Below are positions 61,032 to 64,000 of a stretch of DNA of 64,000 bases, piece by piece. The position numbers were made by a program, and so were the translations under genes. Below the pieces are notes generated by a model that ran no database searches, was not told the DNA's origin, and saw only the letters and a program-made list of their open reading frames with translations. Position 1 is the first letter of the stretch; each line of letters starts with the position of its first letter. Origin of the DNA: an uncultured Clostridia bacterium (GTDB lineage: Bacteria; Bacillota; Clostridia; Oscillospirales; Butyricicoccaceae); assembly GCA_945947915.1 (NCBI GenBank), contig CAMEZQ010000003.1, forward strand, positions 1 to 64,000. The letters run 5' to 3'.

Positions 61032-62561
61032 ATGAAAAAAACGTTATCCCTCCTTCTGGCACTGACCATGATCCTGGCTCTGTCAGCGACAGCCCTTGCG
61101 GCGACGGTGACCGTTCCTACGGAAGGTATTCTGAAAGATCATACCTTCACTGCCTATCAGATCTTCTCCGGCCGTGAAGAAAACGGCATCCTGTCTGACA
61201 TCCAGTGGGGCAACGGCATTGATTCCGCCAATTTCCTGGCAGCCCTGCAGGCCGACACCACCTATGGCAGCAAGTTTACCAGCTGCAAAACCGCCGCCGA
61301 TGTGGCAAAGGTGCTGAGCGACAACAATACCAATGCCGCCCTGGCCAATCAGGTGGCCAAGCTGGCTTACGCCAACAAGAAAGGCGACGGTACGACCCTG
61401 ACCTCCGGTAATAACACCCTGGCGGACGGCTACTATCTGGTTGTGGATACCACGGCTGATGTGGGTGCAGGCGGCGCCTACAACACCGCTCTGCTCCAGG
61501 TGGTGGGCGACATCAACATCACTGTCAAGACCGACGCGCCTACCGTGGAGAAGAAAGTCAAGGAGGGCAGCGGCTACAATGATGTTGCTGATTGCAACAT
61601 CGGCGACACTGTGGAGTTCCGTCTGATCGGCTCCGTGCCCGACATGAGCCGCTATGACACCTACAAGTACATCTTCCATGATACTCTGTCTGCTGGTTTG
61701 ACCCTGAATGAGGACAGTATCAAGGTCTATGTGGCCTCTGATAAGGACGGCACCGATAAGACCGAGATCACCGGTTGGACCAAGGCTGTGGATGGCCAGT
61801 CTTTCACCGTGTCCTTTACCGATCTGAAAACGGTCAGCGGCGTGGCCCAGGGCAAGTACATCATTGTGGAGTACACCGCCACCCTGAATCAGAGCGCTCA
61901 GGTCGGCCTGCCCGGCAACGCGAATACAGTCAAGCTGGAATACTCCAACAAGCCCGACCAGAGCGGCTCGGGCGATACCGACAACACAGGAAAAACTCCC
62001 GAGGACAAGGTCATCGTCTTTACCTATGAGCTGGATACCACCAAGGTGGACGGTCAGAACAATACTCAGAAATTGGAAGGCGCGGAGTTCAAGCTGCACA
62101 ATGCCGCCAATAAGTGGGCCATTGTGGATTCCAACAGCAAGGTGACCGGCTGGGCGGATACAGAAGAAGGCGGTTCCACGCTGACCTCCGATACCGACGG
62201 CCTGTTCAAGGTCATCGGCCTGGATGAGGGTACCTACTATCTGAAGGAGACCAAGGCCCCCGCTGGATACAATATGCTGAGCAAGGAAATCACCGTTGTT
62301 ATCACTGCGACTACCAGCACGACTTGGGACAGCGGGGAGCCCAAAGATGCTTTGACTAAGCTGGAAGTTACCGCTGACGGAAAAGCCGGTACCGGTGACG
62401 TCGACACCGGCATCGCCGGCATCACCGTGGCAAACAACAAGGGTGCCACCCTCCCCGAGACCGGCGGCATGGGCACGACCATTTTCTACGCGCTGGGCTC
62501 CATCCTGGTGCTGGGCGCCGGCGTGCTGCTGGTGGTCAAGAAGCGCATGAGCGCGGAATAA
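61032..62561 (+). CDS. LPETG backbone (major) pilin
   Basis: A 509-residue secreted protein with a classic signal peptide ending TALAA. PTVEKKVKEG contains a candidate pilin-motif Lys. The C-terminal Cna-B/SpaA-type domain carries the E-box YYLKETKAPAGYN needed for isopeptide bonds, and LPETG at 474-478 is followed by a membrane helix and KKRMS. These features mark a fimbrial isopeptide pilin polymerised by the class C sortase encoded next. The ATG at 61032 is chosen by its AAAGGA site; an in-frame ATG at 61002 would add ten residues. Confidence 0.92.
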   Translation: MKKTLSLLLALTMILALSATALAATVTVPTEGILKDHTFTAYQIFSGREENGILSDIQWGNGIDSANFLAALQADTTYGSKFTSCKTAADVAKVLSDNNTNAALANQVAKLAYANKKGDGTTLTSGNNTLADGYYLVVDTTADVGAGGAYNTALLQVVGDINITVKTDAPTVEKKVKEGSGYNDVADCNIGDTVEFRLIGSVPDMSRYDTYKYIFHDTLSAGLTLNEDSIKVYVASDKDGTDKTEITGWTKAVDGQSFTVSFTDLKTVSGVAQGKYIIVEYTATLNQSAQVGLPGNANTVKLEYSNKPDQSGSGDTDNTGKTPEDKVIVFTYELDTTKVDGQNNTQKLEGAEFKLHNAANKWAIVDSNSKVTGWADTEEGGSTLTSDTDGLFKVIGLDEGTYYLKETKAPAGYNMLSKEITVVITATTSTTWDSGEPKDALTKLEVTADGKAGTGDVDTGIAGITVANNKGATLPETGGMGTTIFYALGSILVLGAGVLLVVKKRMSAE

Positions 62562-62600
62562 AAATCGCGCGGGCAGGCGCGGCCTGCCGCTGAACAGATC

Positions 62601-62640
62601 CTGCCGTGCCGGGGAGCTCCGGCTCCCCGGCGCGCGGCAG
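62601..62640 (+). other. Hairpin between the pilin and sortase genes
   Basis: CCGGGGAGC and GCTCCCCGG, extended by CTGCCG/CGGCAG outside, form a long stem. No T tract follows, so it may lower sortase expression relative to pilin or stabilise the pilin mRNA. Confidence 0.5.
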
Positions 62641-62653
62641 CAAGGAGCGTCTT

Positions 62654-63487
62654 ATGGCAATGAGCTATATCAAAAAGAATCTTTCCACCATCCTGCTGCT
62701 CATCGTCTTTTTTATAGGACTTTCCTTGCTGCTGTATCCCAGTGTCAGCGATTATTGGAATTCCATGCACCAGTCCCGGGCCATCGCCAGCTATGCCGGC
62801 GAGGTGGCTCAGCTGGACACCCAACGGTACGACGCGCTGTGGGAGGCAGCCCGCGGCTACAACGCGGCGCTGGCCGGCCGGAGCAATACCTATCTGCTGA
62901 CCGAAGAACAAAAGGCGCAGTATGAGGCGCTGCTGGATGTGGCCGGTCTGGGCGTTATGGGCTATGTGGAGATCCCGGCGATCAAGTGCGCGCTGCCCAT
63001 TTACCACGGCACCGACGAGGCCGTGCTGCAGATCGCCGTGGGCCATCTGGAATGGTCCAGTCTGCCCGTGGGCGGTGAAAGCACCCACTGCGTGATTTCC
63101 GGCCACCGTGGCCTGCCCAGCGCCCGGCTCTTCACCGATCTGGACAAGCTGGTGGAGGGGGATATTTTCCTGCTGCGGGTGCTGGACGAGGTGCTGACCT
63201 ACGAGGTCGACCAGATCCGCATCGTCGAGCCGCAGGAGGTGGACGATCTGGGCATCACGGCGGGCGAGGACCTGTGTACGCTGGTCACCTGCACGCCTTA
63301 CGGCATCAATACCCACCGTTTGCTGGTGCGGGGCCACCGGGTGGAAAACCGGGCCGACGCCGCCGGGGTTCGTGTGACGGCCGACGCCATCCTGATCGAC
63401 CCGCTGCTGACGGCGCCGCTGGCGGCTGTGCCCATGGTGCTGCTGCTGGTGCTGTGGGTGATGATCCATTACCGCAAAAAGAAATGA
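62654..63487 (+). CDS. Class C (pilus-polymerising) sortase
   Basis: A 277-residue sortase with an N-terminal membrane segment and a second C-terminal one (about residues 250-270), the topology of class C enzymes. The catalytic His is in CVISGHRGLP near residue 151, the Cys in TLVTCTPYG at residue 213, and the Arg in RLLVRGHR. It joins backbone pilins by Lys-Thr isopeptide bonds. AAGGAGCGTCTT precedes the ATG at 62654. Confidence 0.94.
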   Translation: MAMSYIKKNLSTILLLIVFFIGLSLLLYPSVSDYWNSMHQSRAIASYAGEVAQLDTQRYDALWEAARGYNAALAGRSNTYLLTEEQKAQYEALLDVAGLGVMGYVEIPAIKCALPIYHGTDEAVLQIAVGHLEWSSLPVGGESTHCVISGHRGLPSARLFTDLDKLVEGDIFLLRVLDEVLTYEVDQIRIVEPQEVDDLGITAGEDLCTLVTCTPYGINTHRLLVRGHRVENRADAAGVRVTADAILIDPLLTAPLAAVPMVLLLVLWVMIHYRKKK

Positions 63488-63563
63488 TCCTGTCTGACTG
63501 TATTTTCGCATATCCCCGGGCCATCCGGGCTATGATCAAGCTGTGTTTAAGGGAGGTGACGCC

Positions 63564-64000
63564 ATGCGCATCCATACTGTCTGCTGTAAATTGATCCGCG
63601 CCGCGGCGCTCTGTCTGCTGGCCGCGCTGCTCTGTGTTCAGCCCGCGCTGGCGCTGACGGTCATCGATACCGGCGCCGCCCGCAGCCTGACGGTGGAATA
63701 CCGCGCCGGCGCGCCGGTGGAGCTTTACCGGGTGGCCGACCTGTCGCCCTATGGCGTCTTTACCTGGGCCGCGCCCTTTGATGCATTGTCCCTGGCCGAC
63801 CCCAATGGCCTGGATATCGAAGCGTGGACGGCCATGACGTCGACGCTGGCGGCCTATGCCGCGCAGGAGGAGATTCTTCCGGCCCGAACCGGGACGGTCG
63901 GCCGGAATGGCCGCCTGAGCTGGGACGACCTGGATACCGGCCTCTGGCTGCTCTGCGCGCCCCGCCATACGCTGGACGGCGTCACCTGCGAGGGGCAGCC
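63564..64000 (+). CDS. Secreted pilin-like subunit (partial, cut by window edge)
   Basis: The first 145 residues of an exported protein. A basic start MRIHTVCCKLIRAA and hydrophobic core are followed by a likely cleavage site after PALA. The mature part, with VEYRAGAPVELYRVADLS and LDTGLWLLCAPRHTLDG, looks like the SpaA/Cna-B-type N-domain of minor pilins. AGGGAGGTGACGCC precedes the ATG. Position after a class C sortase suggests a minor or basal pilin. The C-terminal sorting signal would lie outside the window. Confidence 0.7.
   Translation, partial: MRIHTVCCKLIRAAALCLLAALLCVQPALALTVIDTGAARSLTVEYRAGAPVELYRVADLSPYGVFTWAAPFDALSLADPNGLDIEAWTAMTSTLAAYAAQEEILPARTGTVGRNGRLSWDDLDTGLWLLCAPRHTLDGVTCEGQ

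Overview
The window looks like a chromosomal segment of a GC-rich anaerobic Firmicute of class Clostridia, most likely a gut member of the Oscillospirales. The evidence is the Firmicute order of the ribosomal supercluster, a selenoprotein glycine reductase (Stickland fermentation), tandem glycine riboswitches, glutamine synthetase III, LPXTG/sortase surface proteins and AGGAGG ribosome binding sites with frequent TTG/GTG starts. The exact genus cannot be read from the sequence.

Layout. 1-1830: an SDR oxidoreductase cut by the left edge and a D12-class adenine methyltransferase. 1956-2377 (minus): a complete small transcription unit with promoter, tandem glycine riboswitch and two terminators but no supported ORF. 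2459-3251: mntP behind a yybP-ykoY Mn2+ riboswitch. 3257-4150: composite intergenic repeats. 4206-13164: the Sec-tRNA gene selC, a second tandem glycine riboswitch and the glycine reductase genes grdX-grdE-grdB / trxB-trxA-grdA-grdC-grdD, with in-frame UGA (Sec) codons in grdB and grdA. These genes form one pathway: glycine is reduced to acetyl phosphate and ammonia with electrons from NADPH passed through TrxB and TrxA.

13444-29470: the S10-spc-alpha ribosomal supercluster, rpsJ to rplQ, including secY, adk, map, infA and rpoA. 29489-36667: an amidohydrolase, a BFD-like Fe-S protein, a GNAT acetyltransferase, a class B sortase, a divergent marR/ridA pair with a perfect palindromic operator, and two near-identical ornithine cyclodeaminase-family genes. 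These two genes flank a decapitated MATE gene and a second copy of the composite repeat. 36950-40927: Pho-box-like repeats, a Na/Pi cotransporter with PhoU domain and a two-component pair that fits PhoP/PhoR. 41141-49418: an O-antigen-ligase-type membrane protein, glutamine synthetase III, CTP synthase and two BspA-type leucine-rich repeat proteins.

49689-54278: hom, a broken aspartate kinase (internal deletion plus frameshift), asd and an intact MATE exporter. 54338-64000: a P-loop ATPase on the minus strand and, on the plus strand, a sortase-assembled pilus locus. It consists of a structured leader with terminator, a coiled-coil protein, signal peptidase I, a 1351-residue LPETG protein with 14 Cys/His repeats and a fibro-slime domain, an LPETG backbone pilin, a class C sortase and a further secreted subunit cut by the right edge.

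The most unusual items are the ORF-less glycine-riboswitch transcript, the Cys/His-repeat pilus protein, the unidentified leader RNA before the pilus genes, the deletion in aspartate kinase, and the composite repeat that replaces a MATE gene downstream of an apparently intact MerR-type promoter.
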